Shown here: one piece after another, positions 25,266 through 34,788 of the stretch | How positions within the stretch are numbered: the stretch's first letter is position 1 | Layout: each line of letters starts with the position of its first letter | DNA from: Alphaproteobacteria bacterium UBA2903 | Lineage (GTDB): Bacteria > Pseudomonadota > Alphaproteobacteria > CAAGCB01 > CAG-977 | Assembly: GCA_002349565.1 (NCBI GenBank) | Contig: DEDN01000030.1 | Span: 20,856 to 84,855 of the forward strand | Direction of reading: 5' to 3' | Length of the DNA: 64,000 bases | Translations under genes and position numbers: made by a program | The notes under the pieces: generated by a model | What the model was told of the DNA's origin: nothing | The model's database searches: none | The model's input: only the letters and a program-made list of their open reading frames with translations

Positions 25266-26249
25266 ATGGCTAAAGACGACGATTGGGACGCCGACGATTT
25301 GGAAGACGAAGAAGACTACGACGACGAAGAGGATGATGAAGACGACGATGCGGACAAGGAAGACTCCGCCCGTTCGAAACGACTGGTCGTCGCGTCGTTG
25401 AAGATTCTTGTTTCGCTGGCTTTGCTGGGCGGCGCGGCGATCGTCGTTTTCGCCCCCGGCAAAATTCCGGCGAATCTGACCGCCAAAGTAAAACAGGCAA
25501 CGCCTTTCATCGAACAAGCCAAACGGCAGGTTTCTTCCGCCGCGTCGAAAATCACGGCTTCCGACAAAAAAGCGCCGACGCCGCCCCGTATCGCCCCCGC
25601 GCGGGAACCGGAAGCCGCCCGCCCCGCCGCCCCTGTCGATTTCGCGCAAAAACGCGAAATGCCGATAACGGCGGAACCGGTTGAAAAAAACGCAGAACAG
25701 CCTGTCGAGCAGCCTGCCAAACCGCAGCAAAACCGTTTCAACATCAGCGGCAGAGGGCAAATTCCCGATTTGCTGACAGCGATTTCAAACGATCCGCAGC
25801 TGAAAGACATTCTGCTCAAAGCGGATGTCTATACTTTCGAAAAGCTGCCCAAACTGCGTCCGTTCATCAAGTCCTTGATTCTGCGCTGGGCGAAAACGAA
25901 CAGCTATCCGATGGTTGAAGCCTTGACCGGCGTTCCGTTCAAAACGTTCGAAGACCATGTTTTGGTTGAACTGTTGCCGTTTACGACGCTGAAACAGGCG
26001 GGCTTGACGCCGTCGTATGACGAAAGGCTGATCAAAGAAAGCCCCTCCAACGCCGCGGGAACGCTGTTCACATACCTGAAACCCGTTGTAGACGCTTTGG
26101 ATTCGGACAAGGACAAAATCGATACCGTCGAACCGATTGCGACTTTCTTTGTTTATAAATGCGGCGGCAAAAAAGACTGCCTGATGGCGCTGGATCTGCT
26201 GATAGAAATGTTGGGATTGACGGAATACAAGGATAAACTGCCGCAATGA
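25266..26249 (+). CDS. Membrane-anchored protein with acidic N-terminus, unknown function
   Basis: 327 residues. Residues 4-33 are almost entirely Asp and Glu (DDEEDDEDDDADKED), then a basic stop and a single transmembrane helix (about 43-62, LKILVSLALLGGAAIVVFAP). A Pro/Ala/Glu-rich linker (about 95-150) leads to a compact C-terminal domain (about 160-327, from GQIPDLLTAISNDPQLKDIL) with paired cysteines near KCGGKKDC. Topology would place the acidic tail in the cytoplasm and the folded domain in the periplasm. GAGG is spaced eight bases before the ATG. Its stop overlaps the next start as ATGA, so it is coupled to a GT-C transferase. Family not recognised. Confidence 0.75.
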   Translation: MAKDDDWDADDLEDEEDYDDEEDDEDDDADKEDSARSKRLVVASLKILVSLALLGGAAIVVFAPGKIPANLTAKVKQATPFIEQAKRQVSSAASKITASDKKAPTPPRIAPAREPEAARPAAPVDFAQKREMPITAEPVEKNAEQPVEQPAKPQQNRFNISGRGQIPDLLTAISNDPQLKDILLKADVYTFEKLPKLRPFIKSLILRWAKTNSYPMVEALTGVPFKTFEDHVLVELLPFTTLKQAGLTPSYDERLIKESPSNAAGTLFTYLKPVVDALDSDKDKIDTVEPIATFFVYKCGGKKDCLMALDLLIEMLGLTEYKDKLPQ

Positions 26250-28060
26250 CAAAAACGCGTGACTTTTTTTGGCGGATCAGAATCGGCATTATCAGCCGCA
26301 CAGCCGCTTTCAAAGAAAAAGCAATTCGGACGTTTCAAGCCGTCCGCCGTTTTTCCCTGCGCCAAAGTCTGCGCGCGTTTCCGTCCGCAGCGCGTCAATT
26401 TTTCAAGCATACGCCTCAAACGCTGCTGCTGTGGACCGCCAAAGCCAAAGGCGGGCGGCTTCGGCTGATTTTGCTGTTTGCGATTTTGTCCGTCGTTTTC
26501 GGGCTGGCTGCCATGCCGTTCCGCTTTATTGCGAACGACGGTTTCGTGTCGTTCCGTTATGTCGCGCAATCCGCCGCCGGAAACGGCTTTGTCTGGAATC
26601 CGCCGCCGTTTGAACCCGTCAGCGGATACACCAGCTTTCTGTGGCTGGTTTGTTTGCGGATTTTGTGGTTTTTCGGATTTCAGCCGCCGTTTTCCGCGAA
26701 TCTGCTGACTTTTTCGTTTTCGATGGGGGCGGTGGTTTTCGGCTTTTTGTTTTTGCGGCGCGCGCCGTTTTCGCCCGTTCTGCAAAGCAAAAGCTTTTTT
26801 CTGTTTTTGCTTTATTGTTTGATTTTGCTGACAAATCCGACCTTTTTGATGTTTTTCTGGTCGGGAACGGAAGCCGCTTTGTTCAATTTTCTGGTTTTGT
26901 GGTGGACATACACCGCCGCAGGCAAAGACAAACACCCCGTCAAACAATCCGTTATCGCCGTTTTACTGGCAATGACACGGTGGGACGGCGTTGTTTTTCT
27001 TCCGTTCACGCTGATTTTAAACATTCTGACGTTCAAACATGCCAAACTGAAGTCCGTTGCGGCGGCGGCGTTTTTGTGCCTGTCCTATTTTTATTTCGAT
27101 TGGATAAAGCAAACTTACGGTTCGGTCATTTCGACAAGCTTTGCCGCTTTGCGAAAAGACAACTTGCCGTTCGGATTTGATTACGCCGGCAGCTTCGCCG
27201 TCGAATACGCCCTTTGGTTTTGGGGAATTTTCTTTGCGGCAGGTGCGTTGTTCAAAATCGCGCGGCACAGAAAAGCGGAACTGGAGTTTCCCTGCTTGAT
27301 GATAGTGCTGTTTACGGCATATATCTTGTTTTTCTCCGTCCTTATCGGAGCGGACGTTTTGGCTTACCGTCCTTTGTCGTTCTTTGTCCCGCTTGCCGCT
27401 TTGGGCGCGATCAGAGTGCTGACTGCCGGCATTACAAGCCGCCTGAGAACGGTTGCCGCGATTGTTTGTCTGTATGTCGGGCTGTCGCTGGTCATTCCGA
27501 TCACGCATTTTGCCGAGGTTCGCGACTTGACGACCCGTCGGCAAACGGCGTTTTTGTACAAACCCGTCGGCAAACCCTTGTTAGCTTTCTTTGCGGATTA
27601 CTGGAACAAAGCGCAGCAGCGTTTGATATATCAAGGGGCGGCTTTGCGGCACAAAGAACATCAAGTCTTGTTCAACGAACTGACAAAAAGCCTTCCTTCG
27701 CGCGAAAAAGGCAAACTGCTGAAAGCCGAATACCGCCGCATACTGGCATGGGATTTTGCGGGACAGATTGGTTGGGTGTTTCCGTATGTTTACATTTTGG
27801 ACACATCGGGACAAAACGACCGTTTTATCGCGGCAAGCAAATTCAAGTACGACAACCGCCGTCTGTTGGGACATGAAAGAGTCGTCGCACAGGGATATCC
27901 CTTGTGTTTCGGCGGAAACAATCTGAAAATCACACCGTTTGACGGAACGCCAGACGTTCAGTACATCCCCGCGCCGTTTCCGCTGACGGACGGCATTATC
28001 AAAGGATGCGAAAAGCTGTGGAATCCTTTGAACAGCCGCATTCCCGTCAAAAAGAATTAA
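26246..28060 (+). CDS. GT-C superfamily membrane glycosyltransferase-like protein
   Basis: 604 residues with a basic N-terminal region, about ten transmembrane helices and a soluble C-terminal domain (about 450-604). After the first helix, the loop reads [20 protein letters not shown], then [20 protein letters not shown]. This is the GT-C pattern (acidic residue, FxSFRYA, GxGFVWN, GYTNFLW) seen in arabinosyl- and mannosyltransferase-type proteins that use polyprenyl-phosphate sugar donors. The acidic motif residue is ND rather than DD. Substrate unknown. Its start is coupled to the acidic membrane protein, suggesting a two-component unit. The stop overlaps that of the convergent DAHP synthase by four bases. 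Confidence 0.75.
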   Translation: MTKTRDFFWRIRIGIISRTAAFKEKAIRTFQAVRRFSLRQSLRAFPSAARQFFKHTPQTLLLWTAKAKGGRLRLILLFAILSVVFGLAAMPFRFIANDGFVSFRYVAQSAAGNGFVWNPPPFEPVSGYTSFLWLVCLRILWFFGFQPPFSANLLTFSFSMGAVVFGFLFLRRAPFSPVLQSKSFFLFLLYCLILLTNPTFLMFFWSGTEAALFNFLVLWWTYTAAGKDKHPVKQSVIAVLLAMTRWDGVVFLPFTLILNILTFKHAKLKSVAAAAFLCLSYFYFDWIKQTYGSVISTSFAALRKDNLPFGFDYAGSFAVEYALWFWGIFFAAGALFKIARHRKAELEFPCLMIVLFTAYILFFSVLIGADVLAYRPLSFFVPLAALGAIRVLTAGITSRLRTVAAIVCLYVGLSLVIPITHFAEVRDLTTRRQTAFLYKPVGKPLLAFFADYWNKAQQRLIYQGAALRHKEHQVLFNELTKSLPSREKGKLLKAEYRRILAWDFAGQIGWVFPYVYILDTSGQNDRFIAASKFKYDNRRLLGHERVVAQGYPLCFGGNNLKITPFDGTPDVQYIPAPFPLTDGIIKGCEKLWNPLNSRIPVKKN

Positions 28061-29406
28061 GCGTTTTTCCGTTTCAGCATTTCGGCGACCAAAAACGCCA
28101 ATTCCAGCGATTGATTCGCGTTCAGACGAGGGTCGCAAAGCGTGCTGTAACGCTGTCCGAGCGTTTCTTCGGTGATTGCCTGCGCACCGCCGACGCATTC
28201 GGTCACATCCTGCCCCGTCATTTCAAAGTGCAATCCGCCCGCGTAAGTGCCTTCGGCTTCGTGAACGGCGAAAAAGTTTTTCACTTCTTCCAAAATCGCG
28301 TTGAAATCGCGGGTTTTGTAACCGTTGGACGCAACCTGCGTGTTGGCGTGCATCGGATCGCACGACCAAACGACCTGATACCCTTCGCGTTCAACCGCCC
28401 GAATCAGCGGCGGAAGCTTTTCAGCGACTTTGTGCCGCCCCATACGGATAATCAAAGTCAGTCTGCCCGCTTCGTTCAGCGGATTCAGGATATCGCACAG
28501 CCGCAACAAGTCGTCGGTCTGGACATTCGGTCCGACCTTGACGCCCAGCGGATTGGACACGCCGCGCGCAAATTCGACATGCGCCCCGTCGGGATCGCGG
28601 GTGCGTTCACCGATCCAAAGCATATGCGCGGAACAGTCGTACCAATCGCCCGTTGACGAATCGACACGGGTCAAGGCTTCCTCAAACGGCAGCAGCAACG
28701 CTTCGTGGGACGTGTAAAACGGCGTTTCCCGCACAACGGGAACGGTCGAAGCGGAAATGCCGCATGCCGTCATAAAGTCCAGCGTTTCGCTGATGCGTTC
28801 GGAAAAACGGCGGTAGCGTTCGCCCTGCAAAGAATTTGCGACAAAGCCCAAATTCCATTCCTGCACTTTGTTCAAATCGGCGAAACCGCCTTGGGAAAAC
28901 GCGCGCAGCAGGTTCAGCGTCGCCGAAGCGTGATGATACGCCTGCAGCATCCGTTCAGGCTGCGCCGCGCGGGATTCGGGCGTAAATTCGATGCCGTTGA
29001 TGTTGTCGCCTTTGTATGACGGCAAAGTTACTCCGTTAATCGTTTCGAACGCCGACGACCTCGGCTTGGCAAACTGTCCCGCCATGCGCCCGACTTTGAC
29101 GACGGGACGCGCCGCGCCGTACATCAAAACGACCGCCATCTGAAGCAAAATGCGGAACATGTCGCGAATATTGTTTGCGCCGAAGTCTTCAAAGCTTTCG
29201 GCGCAATCGCCGCCCTGCAGCAGGAAAGCCCTGCCGTTGGCAACTTCACCCAGCGATTTTTTCAGCCGCATGGATTCTTCGGCAAAAACCAAAGGCGGAT
29301 ATTTATGCAGCTTTTGTTCGACACGTTTGAGCAAAGCGGCATCGTCATATTCGGGCAAATGCGCCGCAGGCTTCAAACGCCAGCTGTCGGGCAGCCATTC
29401 TTCCAT
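28057..29406 (-). CDS. aroG: Class II 3-deoxy-7-phosphoheptulonate (DAHP) synthase
   Basis: 449 residues, the length of plant/actinobacterial-type class II DAHP synthases. It condenses phosphoenolpyruvate and erythrose 4-phosphate in the first step of the shikimate pathway. Family blocks: [14 protein letters not shown] (metal-binding Cys), [74 protein letters not shown] and [18 protein letters not shown]. Class II enzymes are common in alphaproteobacteria. No other aromatic pathway gene is adjacent. Confidence 0.95.
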   Translation of the reverse strand: MEEWLPDSWRLKPAAHLPEYDDAALLKRVEQKLHKYPPLVFAEESMRLKKSLGEVANGRAFLLQGGDCAESFEDFGANNIRDMFRILLQMAVVLMYGAARPVVKVGRMAGQFAKPRSSAFETINGVTLPSYKGDNINGIEFTPESRAAQPERMLQAYHHASATLNLLRAFSQGGFADLNKVQEWNLGFVANSLQGERYRRFSERISETLDFMTACGISASTVPVVRETPFYTSHEALLLPFEEALTRVDSSTGDWYDCSAHMLWIGERTRDPDGAHVEFARGVSNPLGVKVGPNVQTDDLLRLCDILNPLNEAGRLTLIIRMGRHKVAEKLPPLIRAVEREGYQVVWSCDPMHANTQVASNGYKTRDFNAILEEVKNFFAVHEAEGTYAGGLHFEMTGQDVTECVGGAQAITEETLGQRYSTLCDPRLNANQSLELAFLVAEMLKRKNA

Positions 29407-29443
29407 AGTTGAGATTCCTCGCGAACCGTAAATTTCAAAGCTT

Positions 29444-30022
29444 TTATAAACTTTCCCGCCCGCTTTGACCAGCGTTATTTTCCAACCGTTCCAAGATAAG
29501 ACGATTCTGCTCTTCGATTTCCTTTTCCAACTTCAGCCGTTCTTCCCGCGCACGTTCCATCAAAGTCATCGGATCTTCGGGGACGGTTTCGGGCATCGGC
29601 AGCGTATCGAACTTTTTGAACTGTTCATCCAAATACTTCGGATCGGTCAATTTTTCAAACAGCTCTTTTTCCGCTTTTTCATCAATCGGCGGCAAAGAAA
29701 ACGGCGGCGAAAAATCGGGCGGCAGGTATTCGCTCCCCGTTACTTTCCCCCAAACGACGCGCGCGTCGCACCACGCCGTTTGATAGGAACACACCGTCAT
29801 CCGCGTCAGTTTGTCAACGGACAAATCGGCTTGAAGCTTATCCCCCATGCAAACAAACAGTTGCGCTCCGCACCCCTTGAAAGAACCGTCTTTGGACGTT
29901 GAAACGAAAATAGCCAGAATGACCGCAAAAACAAACAGAATCACGGCGGGAAACCATAGCGTTAATACATACTTAACACTTTTCTTGAATTTCCTTGCGT
30001 ATCTGGCTATTTTTTCTTTCAT
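29444..30022 (-). CDS. Single-pass membrane protein of unknown function
   Basis: 192 residues. A basic N-terminus ([18 protein letters not shown]) precedes one transmembrane helix (about 22-43, [18 protein letters not shown]). The next segment has four cysteines (about 51, 57, 78, 85; [10 protein letters not shown] and VCSYQTAWC) that could form disulfides in the periplasm. A Pro-rich stretch ([12 protein letters not shown]) and a C-terminal charged coiled coil ([20 protein letters not shown]) follow. It lies nine bases downstream of glmS on the same strand and is probably co-transcribed with glmUS. Function unknown. Confidence 0.75.
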   Translation of the reverse strand: MKEKIARYARKFKKSVKYVLTLWFPAVILFVFAVILAIFVSTSKDGSFKGCGAQLFVCMGDKLQADLSVDKLTRMTVCSYQTAWCDARVVWGKVTGSEYLPPDFSPPFSLPPIDEKAEKELFEKLTDPKYLDEQFKKFDTLPMPETVPEDPMTLMERAREERLKLEKEIEEQNRLILERLENNAGQSGRESL

Positions 30023-30031
30023 ACCGAAGCC

Positions 30032-31858
30032 CTATTCCACAGTCACGCTTTTTGCCAGATTGCGCGGCTGATCGACATCCGTTCCTTTCGCAACAGCTGT
30101 ATGATACGCCAACAGCTGAACGGGAATGGCGTACAAAATCGGCGCAACGAACGAATCGACCGTCGGCAGGATAATCGTCGCCGCGGAACGGTCTTTGACC
30201 GTGCCGACGCCGTCCTTGTCGCCAAAGAAAACAACCTTGCCGCCGCGCGCCAAGACTTCCTGCATATTGGAAATCGTTTTATCGAACAGTTCGTCCGTCG
30301 GCGCGACAACCACGACGGGCACGCCTTCGTCAATCAAGGCAATCGGTCCGTGCTTCATTTCGCCCGCGGCGTATCCTTCGGCGTGAATGTACGAGATTTC
30401 TTTGAGCTTCAGCGCGCCTTCCAAAGCAATCGGATAGCTGCTGCCGCGCCCCAAATACAAAACGTCGTGCGCGGGAACCATCAGATTTTGCGCGATTTTT
30501 TCAATCGCTTTGTCATTGTTCAGCACTTCGGCGGCGCGGGACGGCACTTCGACCAAAGCGCGGGACAGGCGGCTTTCCTCCGATCGGGACAGCGCGCCTT
30601 TCGCCCTCCCCAAGGCAATCGCAAAGCACGCCAGCAGCGTCAGTTGAGTCGTGAACGCTTTTGTGGACGCGACGCCGATTTCGGGACCCGCCAAGGTTTT
30701 CAGCACGCAATCGGATTCGCGCGCCATGGTGCTGGCGGAAACGTTGACGATAGAAACGATTTTCTGCCCCTGCTCTTTGCAATAGCGCAAAGCCGCCAGC
30801 GTGTCCGCCGTTTCGCCCGATTGGGAAATGAACAGCGCGACGCCGCCTTTTTCCATAACGGGACGGCGATAGCGGAATTCGGACGCGACGTCGATGTCGA
30901 CGGGAACGCGCGCAATCGATTCAATCCAGTATTTGCCGACCAAGCCCGCGTAATACGACGTGCCGCACGCGACAATCGTCAAACGGGTCATTTCCTTTAA
31001 ATCAAACGGCACGTTCGGCAACGTGATGGTGTCCATATCCTGATTGATCATCGTGTTCAGCGTATCGCCGATGACTTGCGGCTGTTCATAGATTTCTTTA
31101 AGCATAAAGTGACGGTAGCCGCCTTTGCCGATCATCGCCCCCGATGTCGAAGATTGTTCGACGGGACGTTCCGCTTCCTTGCCGTTTTCGTCATAGACCG
31201 TGGCGGACGAGTGCGTCAAAACAACCCAGTCGCCGTCTTCCAAATACATAATCTTTTGCGTCAAAGACGCCAGAGCCAAGGCGTCGGAGCCGAGGAACAT
31301 CTCGCCGTCGCCGAAGCCGACCGCCAAGGGAGCGCCTTTGCGTGCGCCGATTAGAATGTCTTCACGTCCCGCGAAAATAATCGCCAGAGCAAACGCGCCG
31401 TTCAGCCGTTTCAACGACTGCGCGACCGCCGTTTGCGGGTCAAGCCCTTCCTCGATTTTCTGGGAAATCAGATGAACGACGACTTCGGTGTCCGTTTCGC
31501 TTTCGAAAACGTGTCCCAGTTCTTTCAATTCGTCGCGCAGTTCGCGGTAGTTTTCGATAATGCCGTTATGCACGACGGCGACGTATTTCGTCGCGTGCGG
31601 GTGCGCGTTCGTTTCGTTCGGAACGCCGTGCGTCGCCCAGCGGGTATGCCCGATTCCGATTGTCCCCGTCAGCGGATTTTCGGCGATTTTCTTTTCCAGA
31701 TTGACGATTTTCCCCTTGGCGCGGCGGCGTTCGATTTTGCCGTCAACCAGCGTCGCCACCCCCGCGGAATCGTAACCGCGGTATTCCAGCCGTTTCAGCC
31801 CGTCAATCAGCAACGGGGTAACTTGTCTGTTCGATATAATGCCTACAATGCCGCACAT
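30032..31858 (-). CDS. glmS: Glutamine-fructose-6-phosphate aminotransferase
   Basis: 608 residues. Makes glucosamine 6-phosphate for peptidoglycan and lipid A. The N-terminal nucleophile glutaminase has Cys1 after Met removal (MCGIVGIISNR) with GHTRWATHG and HNGIIENYREL. Two SIS isomerase domains follow: ACGTSYYAGLVGKYW, SQSGETADTLAALR, the SIS-2 region RGSSYPIALEGALKLKEISY, and the C-terminus DQPRNLAKSVTVE typical of GlmS. Unlike the NadE here, the glutaminase is intact. It lies 12 bases downstream of glmU, giving a UDP-GlcNAc supply unit. Confidence 0.98.
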   Translation of the reverse strand: MCGIVGIISNRQVTPLLIDGLKRLEYRGYDSAGVATLVDGKIERRRAKGKIVNLEKKIAENPLTGTIGIGHTRWATHGVPNETNAHPHATKYVAVVHNGIIENYRELRDELKELGHVFESETDTEVVVHLISQKIEEGLDPQTAVAQSLKRLNGAFALAIIFAGREDILIGARKGAPLAVGFGDGEMFLGSDALALASLTQKIMYLEDGDWVVLTHSSATVYDENGKEAERPVEQSSTSGAMIGKGGYRHFMLKEIYEQPQVIGDTLNTMINQDMDTITLPNVPFDLKEMTRLTIVACGTSYYAGLVGKYWIESIARVPVDIDVASEFRYRRPVMEKGGVALFISQSGETADTLAALRYCKEQGQKIVSIVNVSASTMARESDCVLKTLAGPEIGVASTKAFTTQLTLLACFAIALGRAKGALSRSEESRLSRALVEVPSRAAEVLNNDKAIEKIAQNLMVPAHDVLYLGRGSSYPIALEGALKLKEISYIHAEGYAAGEMKHGPIALIDEGVPVVVVAPTDELFDKTISNMQEVLARGGKVVFFGDKDGVGTVKDRSAATIILPTVDSFVAPILYAIPVQLLAYHTAVAKGTDVDQPRNLAKSVTVE

Positions 31859-31870
31859 AATTGTTTTTCC

Positions 31871-33217
31871 TTATTTTTTCAAAGATTCTTTTAACGTTTT
31901 TTTCTGTTCGCGGAATTTTTCCGCCCAACCGTCCAACACCGTTTGCTTGCCGCGCGCGACAGCCATGGCGTTTTTGCCGACCGTTTTGGTAATGACCGAC
32001 CCCGCCGCCGTCATCGCGCCGTCTTCAATGGTGCAAGGCGCGACGATAATCGTGTTTGATCCGATGAAAGCCCCCGCGCCGATGTCGGTTTTCGATTTGA
32101 AATAACCGTCATAGTTGCAGGTAATCGTTCCCGCGCCGATATTGGTTTTCGCCCCGATTCGCGCGTCGCCGATATAGGACAAATGATTGACTTTTGCCCC
32201 CGTTTCGATAACGGATTTCTTGATTTCGACGAAATCGCCGATATGGCAGTTTTCGCCGATGTCGGCTTCGGGACGCAAACGGGCGAAAGGTCCGACTTTC
32301 GCGCCTTTGCGGATGCGAGTCCCCTCGAAATGGCAAAAGCCCTTGATTTCAACGTCGTCTTCGACAGAACAGCCCGTTTCAAAGATAACGTTCGGCTCGA
32401 TAACGACATCTTTGCCCAACACGGTGTCATAAGAAAAATACACCGTCTTCGGGTCAATCATGGTGACGCCCTGCGCCAAGAATTTTTCGCGCAGTTCATT
32501 TTGAACGACCGCTTCAATCGCCGCCAAATCCGCGCGGGAATTCGCGCCCGCGACTTCCGATTCGGCACATTCGATGGCAACGGCTTTTCCCCCGTCCGCA
32601 CGCGCCAAAGCCACCAAATCGGTCAGGTAGTATTCGCCCGCCGCGTTATCGTTGGTCAAGCGGTCCAGCCAGCCAAACAGCTTTTCGGCGGCAACGCACA
32701 TCACGCCCGAATTGCACAGGCGAACGGCGCGTTCGGTTTCGGAAGCGTCCTTGTATTCGACAATGCGTTCCAGCGTGCCGTCTTTGACGATTAAACGCCC
32801 GTAGCGCGCGGGGTCAACGGGACTGAAGCCCAAAACGACCACATCCGCGCCGTTTTCGCGTTCTTTAATCATCGCTTCCAGCGTTTCCTTGCGCACCAAA
32901 GGCGTATCGCCGTACAGCACCAAAACGCTGCCCGACGCGCCCTTTAAAGCTTCGCGCGCGGCTTTGACCGCGTCGCCCGTTCCCTGCTGTTTATGCTGAA
33001 CGGCGACCGCGTGCGGCGCAACCGCTTCGGCGACTTGCTCCATATTCGGACCGACGACAACGACGGCTTTTTCGGCATGCAAAGAATCGACGGTCGCCAA
33101 CAAATGCGACACCATCGGACGCCCCGCGATTTTGTGCAGGACTTTGGGCAAAGCGGACTTCATGCGCGTTCCCTGCCCCGCCGCCAGCACGACGGCATAA
33201 ATCGAATTTTCAGCCAT
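31871..33217 (-). CDS. glmU: Bifunctional N-acetylglucosamine-1-phosphate uridyltransferase / glucosamine-1-phosphate acetyltransferase
   Basis: 448 residues. The N-terminal nucleotidyltransferase domain has the signature LAAGQGTRMKSALPKVLH (11-28), QGTGDAV and LYGDTPL. The C-terminal left-handed beta-helix (about 245-430) carries the acetyltransferase active site with the catalytic His in KVNHLSYIGDARIG and acetyl-CoA residues in GAGTITCNYDG. Together they make UDP-GlcNAc, the shared precursor for peptidoglycan and for the LpxA reaction encoded 4 kb away. Divergent from gph; a 12-base palindrome lies between them. Confidence 0.98.
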   Translation of the reverse strand: MAENSIYAVVLAAGQGTRMKSALPKVLHKIAGRPMVSHLLATVDSLHAEKAVVVVGPNMEQVAEAVAPHAVAVQHKQQGTGDAVKAAREALKGASGSVLVLYGDTPLVRKETLEAMIKERENGADVVVLGFSPVDPARYGRLIVKDGTLERIVEYKDASETERAVRLCNSGVMCVAAEKLFGWLDRLTNDNAAGEYYLTDLVALARADGGKAVAIECAESEVAGANSRADLAAIEAVVQNELREKFLAQGVTMIDPKTVYFSYDTVLGKDVVIEPNVIFETGCSVEDDVEIKGFCHFEGTRIRKGAKVGPFARLRPEADIGENCHIGDFVEIKKSVIETGAKVNHLSYIGDARIGAKTNIGAGTITCNYDGYFKSKTDIGAGAFIGSNTIIVAPCTIEDGAMTAAGSVITKTVGKNAMAVARGKQTVLDGWAEKFREQKKTLKESLKK

Positions 33218-33261
33218 AAGCTTCCCTCTTTATCTTTCTGCCGAAATTTGGCATACTTAAG

Positions 33262-33273
33262 TTCAAATTTGAA
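33262..33273. promoter_or_regulatory. Perfect 12-base palindrome between glmU and gph
   Basis: TTCAAATTTGAA is a perfect inverted repeat centred in the 95-base divergent gap, 45 bases from the glmU start and 40 from the gph start. It could be an operator, but AT-rich palindromes of this length also arise by chance. Confidence 0.3.
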
Positions 33274-33312
33274 ATAAATTATGGCTACATATTGTTACGG
33301 AAGTTTAAACAA

Positions 33313-33975
33313 ATGGCAAAAAAGTATCTGGTTTTCGATTTGGACGGCACGCTGATTAACTCGATTCCCGACATGTGCCGCGAAATCGGGCTGTTTTTGC
33401 AAAAGCAGGGAAAGCGTCCGCTGACCGAAGCCGAAACCGTTTCGATTATCGGCAACGGCGCGCGGGTCATGTTGGCGGGCGCGCTTAAATTAACCGGCAT
33501 GGAAACAACGCCCGAACAGTTTGAATCTTTGCTGTCCGATTGGCTGAAACAGTACGCCGAAGCCCCGATGAACCATACAAAGCCGTGGAAAAACGTTGTT
33601 GAAACGCTTGAAAAACTGAAATCGGCGGGGTGTCGCATGGCGGTTTGCACGAACAAGCCCGACGCCCCGACCAAAGCCATTTTGCAAAAGCTCGATTTGG
33701 AAAAATACTTTGACGTCGTACTGAGCGCGGATTCGCTTCCCGTGCGCAAACCGCGCCCCGAACCGCTGTGGGAAGCCGTCAAGCGCATGGGCGGAACGAA
33801 CGACAACGCCGTGATGATAGGCGACAGCGAAGCGGACGCGGAAGCCGCCCGAAACGCGGGCTTTCCCGTTATTCTGCTCAGTTTCGGCTATGCGCACGTT
33901 CCGTTTTCGGAAATCAAGCCCGACGCCTTGATAGACGATTTCGGCGATTTGCCCGAAGCGTTAGGACAGCTTTAA
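33313..33975 (+). CDS. gph: Phosphoglycolate phosphatase-like HAD hydrolase
   Basis: 220 residues from the ATG at 33313. HAD motifs: I, VFDLDGTLINS with both catalytic Asp; II, AVCTNKPD; III, the Lys in VRKPRPEP; IV, MIGDSEADAEAARNAG. The cap domain position (between motifs I and II) and the N-terminal GARVML segment match Gph, which clears 2-phosphoglycolate formed in DNA repair; other small phosphates are possible. A TTG at 33292 is in frame but less likely. The last 15 bases overlap the convergent mrp gene. Confidence 0.88.
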   Translation: MAKKYLVFDLDGTLINSIPDMCREIGLFLQKQGKRPLTEAETVSIIGNGARVMLAGALKLTGMETTPEQFESLLSDWLKQYAEAPMNHTKPWKNVVETLEKLKSAGCRMAVCTNKPDAPTKAILQKLDLEKYFDVVLSADSLPVRKPRPEPLWEAVKRMGGTNDNAVMIGDSEADAEAARNAGFPVILLSFGYAHVPFSEIKPDALIDDFGDLPEALGQL

Positions 33976-34788
33976 TCCGTTCAAAAACTTGTCGAAGTCT
34001 TTGCCGTCATAATCTTCGATTTTGCCCGCGTCGCACATTTTCGCCGTTTCGGGGTTCATCGGCAGCTGAACGGTATACGGAATCGCATACTTGCCCGCGA
34101 TTTCAAAGATATGGCTTTCCCCGAAAATGTAATGCTTTTTATGACAGTCGGGACATTCAAAGTACGCCATGTTTTCGACGATTCCCAAAACGGGAATGTT
34201 CATTTTGTTCGCCATTTTGACCGCTTTTTCGACAATCATCGAAACCAGTTCCTGCGGCGAAGTCACAATCACGATACCGTCAACGGGAATCGATTGAAAC
34301 ACGGTCAGCGGCACGTCGCCCGTTCCGGGAGGCATATCGATAAACATCACGTCGACATCGTTCCAAATCACGTCCGTCCAAAACTGCTTAACCGTTCCCG
34401 CAATCACGGGACCGCGCCACAAAACGGGATCGGTATCGTTTTCCAACAGCATATTGACGGACATAATCTCAATACCCGTATCCGTTTCGGCGGGGAAAAT
34501 GCCGCTGTCGTTGCCCATCGCCTTTTGCGTCACGCCGAACGTTTTGGGAATCGAGGGACCTGTAATATCCGCATCCAACACGGCTGTTTTCAGCCCCTTT
34601 TTCCGCGCCGCAACCGCCAGCATGCTCGTCACGGACGATTTGCCGACTCCGCCTTTGCCGCTGACGACCGCAATGACTTTTTTGACATGCGCGTTTGTGT
34701 TCGATTTCGCAATCAAGTCTTCTTTGGCGACCTGCCGTTCCGAACAATGGTGCGTACACGTTGAACAGTTATGCGAACATTCAGTCAT
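33961..34788 (-). CDS. mrp: Mrp/NBP35-family iron-sulfur cluster carrier ATPase, cysteine-rich N-terminus
   Basis: 275 residues. Walker A is the deviant SGKGGVGKSSVTS (about 43-55), followed by LDADITGPSIPKTFG, DMPPGTGDVPLT and SPQELVSMIVEKAVKMA, all Mrp hallmarks. The C-terminal CPDC pair (about 212) binds the transferable 4Fe-4S cluster. The N-terminus carries four cysteines (ECSHNCSTCTHHCSE), an arrangement usual in Mrp of anaerobic Firmicutes and Bacteroidetes; most alphaproteobacterial Mrp instead start with a MIP18-like domain. The start overlaps the lpxB stop (ATGA, 34785-34788), so it is coupled to the lipid A operon. Confidence 0.92.
   Translation of the reverse strand: MTECSHNCSTCTHHCSERQVAKEDLIAKSNTNAHVKKVIAVVSGKGGVGKSSVTSMLAVAARKKGLKTAVLDADITGPSIPKTFGVTQKAMGNDSGIFPAETDTGIEIMSVNMLLENDTDPVLWRGPVIAGTVKQFWTDVIWNDVDVMFIDMPPGTGDVPLTVFQSIPVDGIVIVTSPQELVSMIVEKAVKMANKMNIPVLGIVENMAYFECPDCHKKHYIFGESHIFEIAGKYAIPYTVQLPMNPETAKMCDAGKIEDYDGKDFDKFLNGLKLS

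Noticed and set aside
22780..25401. An 873-codon plus-strand frame spanning nadE, the intergenic gap and the ribokinase-like gene
   Set aside because: It crosses two well-supported minus-strand genes and both of their upstream regions; no motif or ribosome site.
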